The notes beneath the pieces were generated by a model. That model had not been told where the DNA came from and ran no database searches. It worked only from the letters and a program-made list of their open reading frames with translations. Source: a virus. Taken from it: a stretch of 54,190 nt of DNA. Numbering within the stretch: the first letter of the stretch is position 1; each line of letters starts with the position of its first letter. Where the stretch lies: the IMG/VR virus record IMGVR_UViG_3300003267_000167, positions 1-54,190 of that record; one strand, 5' to 3'. Below are positions 7,019 to 16,261 of this stretch, piece by piece. A program made the translations under genes and the position numbers.

Positions 7019-10000
7019 ATGGCGGATCAACAGATTGACACTCTGCTAAGATTTTTGGGCGAAGATGCCGGGGCGCTGGCGGCCATCAATGCCGTGTCTG
7101 CATCCTTGCAGGCGGCGGCCGCGCAGAGTCAAGCCCTGTTCGCGCCCATAATCGCCCAAGCGGCGCAAGCCGCCTCCGTCGTGCAGACGCTTACGACCGC
7201 GACGAACGCCGAAACCGACGCAGCCACACGGGCGGGCGGCGGCGAGCGCGAGCGCGCGTCAAGCGTCCTGGCGTTGGCGCAAGCCGTCGCGCGCTTGCAA
7301 GTCGCCGAAGGCAACGCGGCCGGCGCGGTGCAAACCCTCAAAGCCGCCTTGAGTGAGGCCGAAGCGGGCACCGTTCAATACGTCAACGCCCAACGGCAGC
7401 TTGTCACAATTGAGGCGCAGCTTGCCAATGCGGCCAGCAAGGCGGATGCCGAGATCGTCAAGCAGGCGTCCACACTCGCACGGCTGGCGCAAGTCTCCGG
7501 CGACTCCGCCAAGGCGCTGAAGATCATTGAGGACGCCCAAGCGCGGCTTGCGAATCCCAACTCCCTGGCGGCCGCGCGCCTGGAAATCCAAAAGACGTAT
7601 CTTAATACGAACTACGCGAATAGTCCGCTAGTCGGGATGCTGCAACAGATCAACGCCGGCCTTGGCCGCTTTTCGCCCTTACTCGGTTCAAGCGGCCGGC
7701 TAGTGCAGACCTTCACGGGCGGTCTCGCGCAAGCGGCGGCCAGTTTGGGCAGCACGAAGGCGAATCTTGACGCCAACGCGGACAGCGCGAATAAGTTTTT
7801 CGAGCGGTTGCGGAATGCGAATCAAGCCGTCGTGGATTTTGTCAAAGATCAGAAGGGCGAAGCCAGCGCGACGGACTTCTTTTTGAATTTATCGAAACAG
7901 GCGAGCGCGGCCGGAGATCGCATCCGGTCGGTTTTCGCCAATATCCGGCAATCGCTCGAAAATGCCCTAGGACCGAGCGGCGGCGGAAATGGCCTCGTTA
8001 CTACCCTTGGGCTAGGAAACGTCGCGCCAGCGGCAAACCAGGCGACAGCAACGCTATCAGGCTTGACGACGGCCGCCGAAGGGTCGGCCGAAGGCTTGGG
8101 CGCGGTCGGCGCGGCGGGCGGCGCGTCGGCGCTTGCCTTGGGCGCAGTGGTCGGCGTCGTCCTGGCCTTGGTTGCCGCGCTGGCGATCCTAATCACGTCG
8201 CTAACAGCCGGCACGAAGCTTTTAATTGACATGGGGGAGGCGGGCGTCAAGGCGAACGCCGACCTTGAGCATTTAAACCTTGGCCTGGCGTCCGTGATAA
8301 ACGGCATCGGCGAAGTGAGCCGGAACGGGATCAAACTGACCGGCGCGGAACAATTCCAAGCATCGCTCGCGCTGGCGACGGATCAAGTCACCAAACTCCG
8401 GCAAGAGGCGGCCGCCGTGGGCTTGCCCGTGCAAGAGGTTGTGGAGGGCTTGCAGACCACAGAGGGGCCGCTAACCCGCTTCGGTCTGAGCTTGGACGAC
8501 GCCCGCAAAACAACCATTAACATCGCCCTGGCGATGAACGCCTTGGGCATTCCCTTACGTGAAATCGGCCAGGAATCGCGCGCCATCCTGCAAGGCCAGA
8601 CCGACCGGACCGCGCGCTTGAATCAAATCCTTCAGATCACCAAAGAAGAGTTGGCCGCCGCCAAGGCGCGGAACGACGTGCAAGGCTTACTGAATGAACG
8701 GTTGGCCGGTTTCGCGGCCGGAGGCGCGGCCTTCGCGCAATCCTTTGACGGCGCGGTAGCGCGGGCACAATCCCGATTGACCGACCTTGAGCGGACCGTC
8801 ACGGGCGGATTATTTGAGGCGTTAAAGACGAAGCTTAACGACGTGCTAGATTCCGTCGCCAAGGCGGGCGGGCTTCAAAACCTTTTCGGCGGCATTGCCG
8901 ATACCCTCACGCGCATCTTTGACACGGCGGGCGGGACCATCGGCAAGGTAATTGATTTTATTTTTTCGAGTCTGCAAGCCGTTGACCGCTTCCTAGCGCA
9001 AAACCGGGAGACGGTCGGGGAGATCATCGAAGAGGTAAACCAAATTATTACCCTGATAGGCAGTACCGTCGCGGGCGTTTTGCGAATCACGCTTGGCGCA
9101 CAAGACGCCGGCAAAGAGGCGAACGTTTTAGCGGGCATCTTGCGCGCCGTCGTGGTTATCGTCGGCCTGGTCGGCGACGGGATCAAGATATGGATTTCCT
9201 CTTTCCTGACGGTCGGCAACGCCTTGAAATTGGCCGTCATTGCGCCGCTTGAGGTCACGGTGAAGCTTTTCGCGGCGCTGGTCTCCGGCATCCCGTTTAT
9301 CGGGGCGGCGGCCGACCGGGCGGCGAACGCCCTGGAATCGTCGCGCAAGTCCGCCGTCGCGGGCGTTACGGAGAGCGCAAAGAATTTCGCATCATCCATT
9401 GCGAACATCGGCCAGGCGTCCAAGCGCGCGAGCGAAGCCATAGACGAAGCCCGAAAGAAGGCGGCGGCCGGCCAGCGCGTGACGGCGCAAGCGGGCGCAC
9501 CGTCAACGGCGGGTCTCGCCTTTCAGGCCAGGCCGGGCACGCCGGACGACAAAAACAAGGGCGGCAAAGGGGCACTGGACGCGGCGCGGGCGTCGGCCGA
9601 AGCCCTATTGCGGATCACGCAGCTTGCCGAAAAAGAGGCGGCGCTTGCCAATCAACGGATCACGAACGCCCTGCGGCAATCGCTCACGGATCGTTTGATC
9701 TCAATCGAGACCTTTACGGAGCTTTCGATTCAGGCGGAGCGGGACTTGCTAGACGCTAAGCGCGCGGCCTTTGACGCCGAAGAGAAGGTCATTAACGACG
9801 GCGCGGCCAGCGAAGAGTCGGCGGCCATCAAATCGAGCAAAACGCGCGAAGCGGCCGCCAATAAGATCACGGCCATTGACGCCAAGCGGAACGAAAAGCT
9901 GGCGGAGTTAAACTTAAAACGCCAGGCGGCGGAGCAAGAGGCGGACATTAAGACCGAAGGCTTGCGCGACGATCTCCGGCGCGCGCAAGAGAAAAACGAG

Positions 10001-11341
10001 GAAGATCATCAAAACCGCCTCATTGCCATCTTGGAAGTCGGCCGGCGCGCGAGGGAGGCGAGCATCCGCACGTCGGCGAGCGTCGGCCTTGTGAGCTTTG
10101 AAGAGGCGGAAAAGCGGCTTGTGGAGATCGAGCGGGAGCGGTTCGCCGAACGGGAAGGCGCGTTAAACGCCGACCTAGAGCGGGCGCGTGAAGACGTGGC
10201 CAAGCGGGCGGAGATCCTAGACGAGCTGGCCAGGCTGGCGGCCGAACGCGCGGCCTTTGAAGAAGACGCTTCCAAGCGGATCATTGACGCACAGAAGAAA
10301 GAGGCCGAAGGCTTCACGGACTTAATCACCAAGCGCGTCCGGGCGCTTTCGGACTTGCGCCGGGCGCAGATTGACGCGCAAGCGGCGGAGACCGTCTTAG
10401 CGTTACAGCGCGGCACGATCACGCGCCAGCAAGCCGACGTGGCTGGATTTCAGCAGCGGCGCGAGCAATTGCGGATCGAGTCCGAAGAGAGAAAAGCCGC
10501 CATCCAGCGCGAAGCCTTGGACCTAATCGAACAAGCTAAGAATCGCGCGGGCGCGGCCGCCGCCATCGTGGACATTGAGCGCGTCAAAAACGAACGACTC
10601 AAGGCGGAGAAAGAGCGCGCGGCGGCCGAAGATGCGGCGCTCGAAAATCAGCAAAACGCGGTACGGCTTACGCCCATCTTCGGGGAGGACGCGGCGCAAC
10701 GGATCGCGGCCTTTGAGCAGACGACCGGCGCGGCCGCAACCACACTCGAAAAGCTACAGCTTGCCGCCCAAGCGACGGCAGACAGCTTGAGCGAGAGCTT
10801 GCCGACCATCGGAGAGCTTTTCGATCAATCCGCGCTGGCGGTTGCGAACGCCTCTGCAACGATGCTTTCAAGCTTCTTGAGCGGCAAAGAGCCAATCCGA
10901 AAGGCGGCGGCGGCCTTATTCGCGGCCGCGCTGCAACCTCTCAAGGATTATCTAAACAAGCGCGCACGGGCGGAGTTCGCCATCGCGGCGGCGGAGTTCG
11001 CGGCCGGCAACTATGTGGGAGGCGCTAAGCACACGCTCGCCGGCATCGCGCTAATCGGCGCGGCCGCGCTGATTGACGTAGGCGCGGGCCTCATTGGCGG
11101 CGGCGGGTCGGCGGGCGGCGCAATCGCGGGCGGCGGCGTCTCTTCGTCGGGCGGCACGCAAGACACGGGGCCGCGCGTGATTTCACAGGACACGCCGCGC
11201 CCGCAGCTTGTACCCGTGGTCATTCGGCCGGAGCTTAATTTCCGGGCGGACCTGACGGGCGGCATTCTTTCAATCGTCCATGACGACATCACAAACAACG
11301 GGCGCACGCGCGCCTTGATACAAGAGACCAACCCGGTTTGA
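7019..11341 (+). CDS. tail tape measure protein
   Basis: At 1440 residues, the largest product in the window. It has the long Ala/Gln/Lys/Glu-rich helical and coiled-coil composition of tape measure proteins, which fix siphovirus tail length and pass through the cell envelope at DNA injection. Hydrophobic segments lie at about residues 370-398 (ALALGAVVGVVLALVAAL) and 704-765, followed by heptad-rich coil from about 860 to 1240 and a Gly-rich end. At roughly 1.5 angstrom per residue it predicts a tail near 200 nm. ATG 7019 follows the hairpin at 6973-7006 with no clear ribosome site; GTG 7011 is an alternative start. Confidence 0.92.
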   Translation: MADQQIDTLLRFLGEDAGALAAINAVSASLQAAAAQSQALFAPIIAQAAQAASVVQTLTTATNAETDAATRAGGGERERASSVLALAQAVARLQVAEGNAAGAVQTLKAALSEAEAGTVQYVNAQRQLVTIEAQLANAASKADAEIVKQASTLARLAQVSGDSAKALKIIEDAQARLANPNSLAAARLEIQKTYLNTNYANSPLVGMLQQINAGLGRFSPLLGSSGRLVQTFTGGLAQAAASLGSTKANLDANADSANKFFERLRNANQAVVDFVKDQKGEASATDFFLNLSKQASAAGDRIRSVFANIRQSLENALGPSGGGNGLVTTLGLGNVAPAANQATATLSGLTTAAEGSAEGLGAVGAAGGASALALGAVVGVVLALVAALAILITSLTAGTKLLIDMGEAGVKANADLEHLNLGLASVINGIGEVSRNGIKLTGAEQFQASLALATDQVTKLRQEAAAVGLPVQEVVEGLQTTEGPLTRFGLSLDDARKTTINIALAMNALGIPLREIGQESRAILQGQTDRTARLNQILQITKEELAAAKARNDVQGLLNERLAGFAAGGAAFAQSFDGAVARAQSRLTDLERTVTGGLFEALKTKLNDVLDSVAKAGGLQNLFGGIADTLTRIFDTAGGTIGKVIDFIFSSLQAVDRFLAQNRETVGEIIEEVNQIITLIGSTVAGVLRITLGAQDAGKEANVLAGILRAVVVIVGLVGDGIKIWISSFLTVGNALKLAVIAPLEVTVKLFAALVSGIPFIGAAADRAANALESSRKSAVAGVTESAKNFASSIANIGQASKRASEAIDEARKKAAAGQRVTAQAGAPSTAGLAFQARPGTPDDKNKGGKGALDAARASAEALLRITQLAEKEAALANQRITNALRQSLTDRLISIETFTELSIQAERDLLDAKRAAFDAEEKVINDGAASEESAAIKSSKTREAAANKITAIDAKRNEKLAELNLKRQAAEQEADIKTEGLRDDLRRAQEKNEEDHQNRLIAILEVGRRAREASIRTSASVGLVSFEEAEKRLVEIERERFAEREGALNADLERAREDVAKRAEILDELARLAAERAAFEEDASKRIIDAQKKEAEGFTDLITKRVRALSDLRRAQIDAQAAETVLALQRGTITRQQADVAGFQQRREQLRIESEERKAAIQREALDLIEQAKNRAGAAAAIVDIERVKNERLKAEKERAAAEDAALENQQNAVRLTPIFGEDAAQRIAAFEQTTGAAATTLEKLQLAAQATADSLSESLPTIGELFDQSALAVANASATMLSSFLSGKEPIRKAAAALFAAALQPLKDYLNKRARAEFAIAAAEFAAGNYVGGAKHTLAGIALIGAAALIDVGAGLIGGGGSAGGAIAGGGVSSSGGTQDTGPRVISQDTPRPQLVPVVIRPELNFRADLTGGILSIVHDDITNNGRTRALIQETNPV

Positions 11342-11348
11342 GGCGAGT

Positions 11349-11504
11349 ATGAGCGATGAAACGAAAATCTTAATTGAGGTCATTGTTGAGCGGGAGACGG
11401 ACCTAACGCTTGAGGTTGAACCGGACGGCCGGTTGACGATCTCGCCGCGCGCTTCGATTGAAGACCTGAAAAAGATCATCGCGGTTTATGAAGAGTACGC
11501 TTAA
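11349..11504 (+). CDS. small unknown protein
   Basis: A 51-residue acidic protein (MSDETKILIEVIVERETD, then LTISPRASIEDLKKIIAVYEEYA) starting 7 bases after the tape measure stop and overlapping the next ATG by one base (TAATG). It looks like two strands plus a C-terminal helix. Coupled to the tail operon; function unknown. Confidence 0.6.
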   Translation: MSDETKILIEVIVERETDLTLEVEPDGRLTISPRASIEDLKKIIAVYEEYA

Positions 11505-11869
11505 TGAGCACCATCGCCAATTATCCTGACGGCATCGGGACGGCCGGGCCGACCATTGCCCGGATCGTTCCCTTGCCGACCGATTACACGGTTGACCGCT
11601 CAGTGAATGAGGACGGCGGCTGCAACGTGAATGTGCAACCCTGCGGCCTCAAGCGGTTTCAATTGGAGTACGCCGGCTTGAGCGCGGGCGACCTGGCCAC
11701 ACTCCGAACGCATAAAAACTTGGCCAAGGGGCGCGTCAATGATTTTTCCTTTTACTATCGAGAAAATGCCACGACGTACACGGGCGTTATGTATGAATCT
11801 TGGAAGGTCGGCCGGCACGTCAAGACATGGGCGCGCGTCGTCTCCGTCGTGCTGGTCGTTTATCAATAG
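11504..11869 (+). CDS. minor / distal tail protein candidate
   Basis: A 121-residue beta-rich protein directly after the tape measure gene, the usual place of small distal tail proteins. It contains RFQLEYAGLSAGDLATLRTHK and a C-terminal aromatic strand (YTGVMYESWKVGRH). The segment 'FQLEY.GLS..D...L..H.' resembles the C-terminal halves of minor tail proteins (compare residues 225-326 of the gene at 12183). Role inferred from position and this resemblance. Confidence 0.55.
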   Translation: MSTIANYPDGIGTAGPTIARIVPLPTDYTVDRSVNEDGGCNVNVQPCGLKRFQLEYAGLSAGDLATLRTHKNLAKGRVNDFSFYYRENATTYTGVMYESWKVGRHVKTWARVVSVVLVVYQ

Positions 11870-11878
11870 GAGGCAATC

Positions 11879-12181
11879 TTGAGCGAAAAGATAGAGAAGT
11901 TGGTTGAACAATACAAAGCGGACGCGCACGCCATGCAAACCGGCGTAGCGTACATGATCGAAAAAGGCAGCGGCGCGGAAAGCCCTAAGCATCTGCGCGT
12001 CGGCGTTAATTCCGCGATGGTTGACCATGCCGGCCTGGCCATGTTGCTTATCAAAAAGGGCATTATCACGGAAGAGGAATACATTGAAGCAATCGCCGAC
12101 AAGATGCGCGAAGAGAAAGAGCGTTATGAGCGCGAAGTAAATGAGGCTTACGGCGGCGGCGGAAAGATCAAGCTAGGCTGA
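11879..12181 (+). CDS. unknown helical protein in the tail operon
   Basis: A 100-residue protein that starts with TTG 11879, set by GGAGG 5 bases upstream. The sequence carries two helices and a conserved-looking core (VGVNSAMVDHAGLAMLLIKKGIITEEEY), then an acidic/basic helix (ADKMREEKERYEREVNEAY). Small proteins of this type are frequent beside minor tail genes, but no function is known to me. Confidence 0.6.
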   Translation: MSEKIEKLVEQYKADAHAMQTGVAYMIEKGSGAESPKHLRVGVNSAMVDHAGLAMLLIKKGIITEEEYIEAIADKMREEKERYEREVNEAYGGGGKIKLG

Positions 12182-12182
12182 C

Positions 12183-13163
12183 ATGCCAACTATCCCAATC
12201 ACATGGACGAACCTGACCAACGCGGCCATCAACGGCAATGGCGAGCTAGAGAAGACCGTTGACACGTTGGGCGGCGCGGGTTGTATGGACAACGCCTCCG
12301 GGTCGGGCGATGCGGGCGCGTGGTCCAATGAGACCGTCACGGGGCCGGATTGGGAGTTTGCCTGTACCTTGGGACCGGGCAGCGGGTCGGGGCGTTCGTT
12401 CGTCGGCGTCACGTCGGGCAGCTTTTCGGTAAACTTTACGCTGTGGGATTACACCTGGCATGTCAGTACCTTTAACAACACGTCCGGCACGCCTCACCCG
12501 CCCGATAGTATCTTTGTCTATCAGGGGTCTCCGCCGAACCTGACCTATCGAGATGGAATCTGGAATGAGGGCGACGATTTGCGGATCGTCTGCACGGGCG
12601 CAACCGTTCGCTTTTATCTCAATTCCCTTTTGGTCTACACGTCAAGCCTTGCGCCGTCCTACCCGATTCGCGCGATTGCTTCCCTTGCCTGCCTTGGCGG
12701 AACGGTCGTTAATCCCCGATTTATTACGGGATCGTCGGGCGGCGGCGGCGGGTCGTCATGCGGCAGAGGGTCGGACGTGGGCGATTCCTGCTCTGACCCG
12801 TGGACGGTCCCGACGCCGGCCGCTTTCCCGACCGCGATTAAATTCGCGTATTTTAACGAACTAGAAGAGGACTGGCGCGAGAAAGGGCAAGCTTTCCCCG
12901 ATGGCGTGCCGGCCTTTACGGCCATCCTGGCGGCGGGCATTCGCGTTTTCGAGTTTGAGACCGTGCCGCTATCGAAGAGTGAGGCGGCGGTGATAGATGG
13001 CCATTGGGATTCAACGCGCGGCGGCCTGGCCTTCACCTTGACGCATCCGCACACGGCCGAAGTGATTACCGGCGTCCGCTATGACGGAAAACTTGAGTAC
13101 CCGCCGCACACGAAAGTATGGGCACAAACCCGGACGGGACGATTCATCAAGTACACATCTTGA
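12183..13163 (+). CDS. distal tail protein with lectin-like N-terminal module
   Basis: A 326-residue two-part protein. Residues about 1-185 look like a jelly-roll (concanavalin/SPRY-like) carbohydrate-binding module: repeated beta strands with aromatic residues (DWEFACTLGPGSG, DGIWNEGDDLRIVCTGATVRFYLNS). A Gly-rich linker (GSSGGGGGSSCGRGSD) joins it to residues about 210-326, a minor-tail-like domain ending in YPPHTKVWAQTRTGRFIKY. It lies between tape measure and hub genes and may display a sugar-binding domain at the tail tip. The domain call is by eye. Confidence 0.55.
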   Translation: MPTIPITWTNLTNAAINGNGELEKTVDTLGGAGCMDNASGSGDAGAWSNETVTGPDWEFACTLGPGSGSGRSFVGVTSGSFSVNFTLWDYTWHVSTFNNTSGTPHPPDSIFVYQGSPPNLTYRDGIWNEGDDLRIVCTGATVRFYLNSLLVYTSSLAPSYPIRAIASLACLGGTVVNPRFITGSSGGGGGSSCGRGSDVGDSCSDPWTVPTPAAFPTAIKFAYFNELEEDWREKGQAFPDGVPAFTAILAAGIRVFEFETVPLSKSEAAVIDGHWDSTRGGLAFTLTHPHTAEVITGVRYDGKLEYPPHTKVWAQTRTGRFIKYTS

Positions 13164-13166
13164 GCC

Positions 13167-16100
13167 ATGCAGAATGTTTCATCGTCAATGTATGCGGCGC
13201 TGAATACCAGTCAAACGGACTTGGTTAAGGGCGATCTCTTTGAGTTTTACGATCCGAGTGTGACGGACCTTTGCCCTGGCAATGCAACCAAGCTCTACGC
13301 CGGCACAAGCATCGTGTGGCTGGGCTATCAGTACGAACGCCAGGCGCTAGGGCACGGGGAAATCTCGCGGTACATTGACGAACGGTTTGCGACCGTCAAT
13401 ATCAATCTTTCAAACGTTGACCGTAGCGTTTCGGCGTGGATTGGGAGCGTGGAAGATCGTTTGGAAGGCTGGCGCGTACTTGTCCGGGCGGTCTCAAAGC
13501 ATGTGGATGATGATTCCGTCGTCATGGGGGTCTTTCGCTGTGAGCCTGTGGATAAGGTCAATAACAAGCTTGTGCAGATCACGGCGAAGCAATCACTAGG
13601 CTCCATCAATACCGAATTGCCTTGGGGCAAAGAGTCGCCGAAATGTCCGCTCGTTTTTAAAGGCGTTCGCTGTCTTGGCGGTATTCCGCTAGGCTCACAC
13701 TCCGCCGCCTATCAGGCAGCAACCACATGCGACAAGTCGAAACAGCAGTGCGCGGGCTATTCCAACTTGCCGGCCTTTCAAGGCGAGTGGTTTAACGCGG
13801 TCACGGCCAACTTCAAAGTCTCCCAACGGCGCGGCGGCGCGGGCGGCGCACTCCTGGCGCTTTTCGGATCGCCGAATAAGCGCGTTACAAAACAGCATAG
13901 CTCTCAAGACGCTTCATCCATCGGGACGCCGACGCCGATTATCATGGGCGCGGCACAAGTCGAATTTGTGCCCTTGCAGACGGACGACACCGGGCAATAC
14001 CTGGCCGGCCAGTGGATGATAGGCGCGGGCAGGCTCACGAAGATTCAAAACGTCCACACCATTACAAGCGGCTGGGATAACAACTTCCAAGCCTACGCCG
14101 AACACAAAGGCGCGTTGGGGTATGACGCCGAACAGATACCGGCCGGCTACTTCGCCAGCCAGGACCAACGCCATAGCCAGAAAGGCTACGTTGAGATCAC
14201 GATTAAGGGAGACAACCCGGACACGGGCGATCCTGCGCCAACCATCGTCGGCCGGATCATGGGGATTAAAGTGCCGGCGTGGACGGGCACCACCTTCGGG
14301 GCGGACGCCTTTTCAGACAACCCGGTTGACCATTGCCGGGCGATCCTGACCGATGAGCGGAGCTTAAAATACAATTCGGCGTGGATTGATGAGATCGAAA
14401 GCGGGAAGACGGCCGACTTTTGCAGTGAGCCGTTAAAAGACACGACGGGCGGCGAAGATATTTACCTGAGCCAGAACGCCGGCACGCCGGGCACGGATTA
14501 TAAGCGATACCGCTCTAGCGGAGTTTTAGACAAGTATTACTGGCGGTACGTTATGGGGCTGGATGCGGATCATTCGGCCGTCAAGGAAATTACCTATCAC
14601 ACGTTCAACCCGGCCGCCGCGCCCATTTCGCCGACGCCTTCAACCGTCTACCGGAAGCGATACACAAGCAACTTCGTCATTCGGGATACCCTCCCAACGA
14701 TAGACTTTTTGTATCAGTACCTATTGCCGGCCTTCCGGGGCTACTTCATCACGTCGGCGCAAGGCAAGCTACAGATCAAGGCGCGCAAACCGACGATCTC
14801 TAGCTTCATCCGCAACAACTTATCCATCGGCGCAACCGCCATTCCGGTTGAGGACGCCTTAGCCTGGCGGAGTTTGAATCTGCCCGTTATCTTCGCGCTG
14901 GTCGGCGTCGGCCTCTCCACATCGGAGACGCGCGAAGTCACTTCCATTGACTTCAGCACGGCGGGTAATTCCATCACCCTGGCGGCGACGGGGAGCGCGA
15001 CGGCCAGCGGCGCGACGCTCGCCGGGGGATCGTCAAGCGCGCAAGCCCAAGGCACCATCACGATAGGGTCAATCGCGGCCGCTTCCGTCACGATTGACGG
15101 CGTGATCGAAAGCTACACGCCCGGCACGGACGACACCACGGGCACGATAGCGGCGATGCTCGCCACACAGATCAACGCCAACGCGACGATCAACCGATTC
15201 GCCGAAGCCCTTTGGACAAAGACCCTCCCAACACAAGTAATCATCCGCTCGAAATTGGGCATTCTAAACGTCGCGCCGTTGACCTACGCGCACAACCAAC
15301 TTGAGACCGTCGCGCACGTCCACATGGTTTTTTCCGACGTGGCAATGGGCGCACTCTCGCGCGGGAACATTTTGGAGGATTCCTTTGAATGGCCGTTCGG
15401 CGGCAAAGTGGCGAACTATAACAAGTTTGTCTGTAGCTATCAGTCTGCGCCCGACGATTATCAGTTGCTTGAGGTTGACGAAATAGACGAAGCCAACATT
15501 GAAAAGATTAACAAGACGAACAAGAAAGAGATCAAGGGCGGTTGCATTGATAACTACCATCAGGCGCGTCGGTTAGTGGTTGCGGAGCGGTATACCTACC
15601 GAGAGGGTAACTACTTCGTGCAGATCAAAACCGATGACGCGCGCTGTCTGTTACTTGAAGAGGGGGATTTCTTTTGCGCGACGCATAACAACCAACCCAA
15701 CCAACGGAACATGATGTTTACGGTTGAGGAACTAAAGGTATCGGACGGGAGCGGGAACAACGATCTCCATACCGTAACTCTGCTAGGGCGGTTGTATGCC
15801 GACGATCAATTTCCGCTATCGGCGGACCAACGGACGATCTCAAGTACAACCGGCGTGGGTTGGCCTTCCAATGCGCCGGGGCCGGTTACTTCCCTTGTGC
15901 TGACATCAACGCAACCCTTCACGGTGCATGGGAGCTTCACGTTTGCCAACTTCATCGGACCGCAACGCGCCCGGATCGAAGTCGAACGCGCCGGGACGAC
16001 CGGCTTTATGGACACCGGGCTTTCGATCCTGCCCGACGCGAGCAATAACGGATCGTTTGATTTGTCCGGCCTGCCCGCGGGTCTTACGTCCGTGCGCGTG

Positions 16101-16256
16101 ACGGCGATCTCGATTGCGAGCGGCGCCGAAAGCTCGCCAGTCACCGGCACCGTGACGGTTTTAGACTTTGATTTTGAAATAGACTTGAACGCGGACGGCG
16201 TTACCCTTGAAGTGGTTCAGGAGGACGACGGAAGCGGGCCTTTAGTCGAGGGGTAG
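13167..16256 (+). CDS. tail tip hub protein with gpL-like cysteine quartet
   Basis: A 1029-residue central tail protein. The N-terminal region (VMGVFRCEPVDKV, then SPKCPLVFKGVRCLGG, and later TTCDKSKQQCAGYSNL) places four cysteines near residues 159, 168, 187 and 194, followed by an FQGEW segment. This spacing and context resemble the lambda gpL iron-sulphur domain. The long middle (residues about 280-900) is hub-like, with receptor-domain strands, and the C-terminus (about 910-1010) looks like a fibronectin-type III module. It appears to merge gpL- and gpJ-like functions. It follows the distal tail gene by 3 bases and precedes the distal fibre by 5. Confidence 0.7.
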   Translation: MQNVSSSMYAALNTSQTDLVKGDLFEFYDPSVTDLCPGNATKLYAGTSIVWLGYQYERQALGHGEISRYIDERFATVNINLSNVDRSVSAWIGSVEDRLEGWRVLVRAVSKHVDDDSVVMGVFRCEPVDKVNNKLVQITAKQSLGSINTELPWGKESPKCPLVFKGVRCLGGIPLGSHSAAYQAATTCDKSKQQCAGYSNLPAFQGEWFNAVTANFKVSQRRGGAGGALLALFGSPNKRVTKQHSSQDASSIGTPTPIIMGAAQVEFVPLQTDDTGQYLAGQWMIGAGRLTKIQNVHTITSGWDNNFQAYAEHKGALGYDAEQIPAGYFASQDQRHSQKGYVEITIKGDNPDTGDPAPTIVGRIMGIKVPAWTGTTFGADAFSDNPVDHCRAILTDERSLKYNSAWIDEIESGKTADFCSEPLKDTTGGEDIYLSQNAGTPGTDYKRYRSSGVLDKYYWRYVMGLDADHSAVKEITYHTFNPAAAPISPTPSTVYRKRYTSNFVIRDTLPTIDFLYQYLLPAFRGYFITSAQGKLQIKARKPTISSFIRNNLSIGATAIPVEDALAWRSLNLPVIFALVGVGLSTSETREVTSIDFSTAGNSITLAATGSATASGATLAGGSSSAQAQGTITIGSIAAASVTIDGVIESYTPGTDDTTGTIAAMLATQINANATINRFAEALWTKTLPTQVIIRSKLGILNVAPLTYAHNQLETVAHVHMVFSDVAMGALSRGNILEDSFEWPFGGKVANYNKFVCSYQSAPDDYQLLEVDEIDEANIEKINKTNKKEIKGGCIDNYHQARRLVVAERYTYREGNYFVQIKTDDARCLLLEEGDFFCATHNNQPNQRNMMFTVEELKVSDGSGNNDLHTVTLLGRLYADDQFPLSADQRTISSTTGVGWPSNAPGPVTSLVLTSTQPFTVHGSFTFANFIGPQRARIEVERAGTTGFMDTGLSILPDASNNGSFDLSGLPAGLTSVRVTAISIASGAESSPVTGTVTVLDFDFEIDLNADGVTLEVVQEDDGSGPLVEG

Positions 16257-16261
16257 ACACC

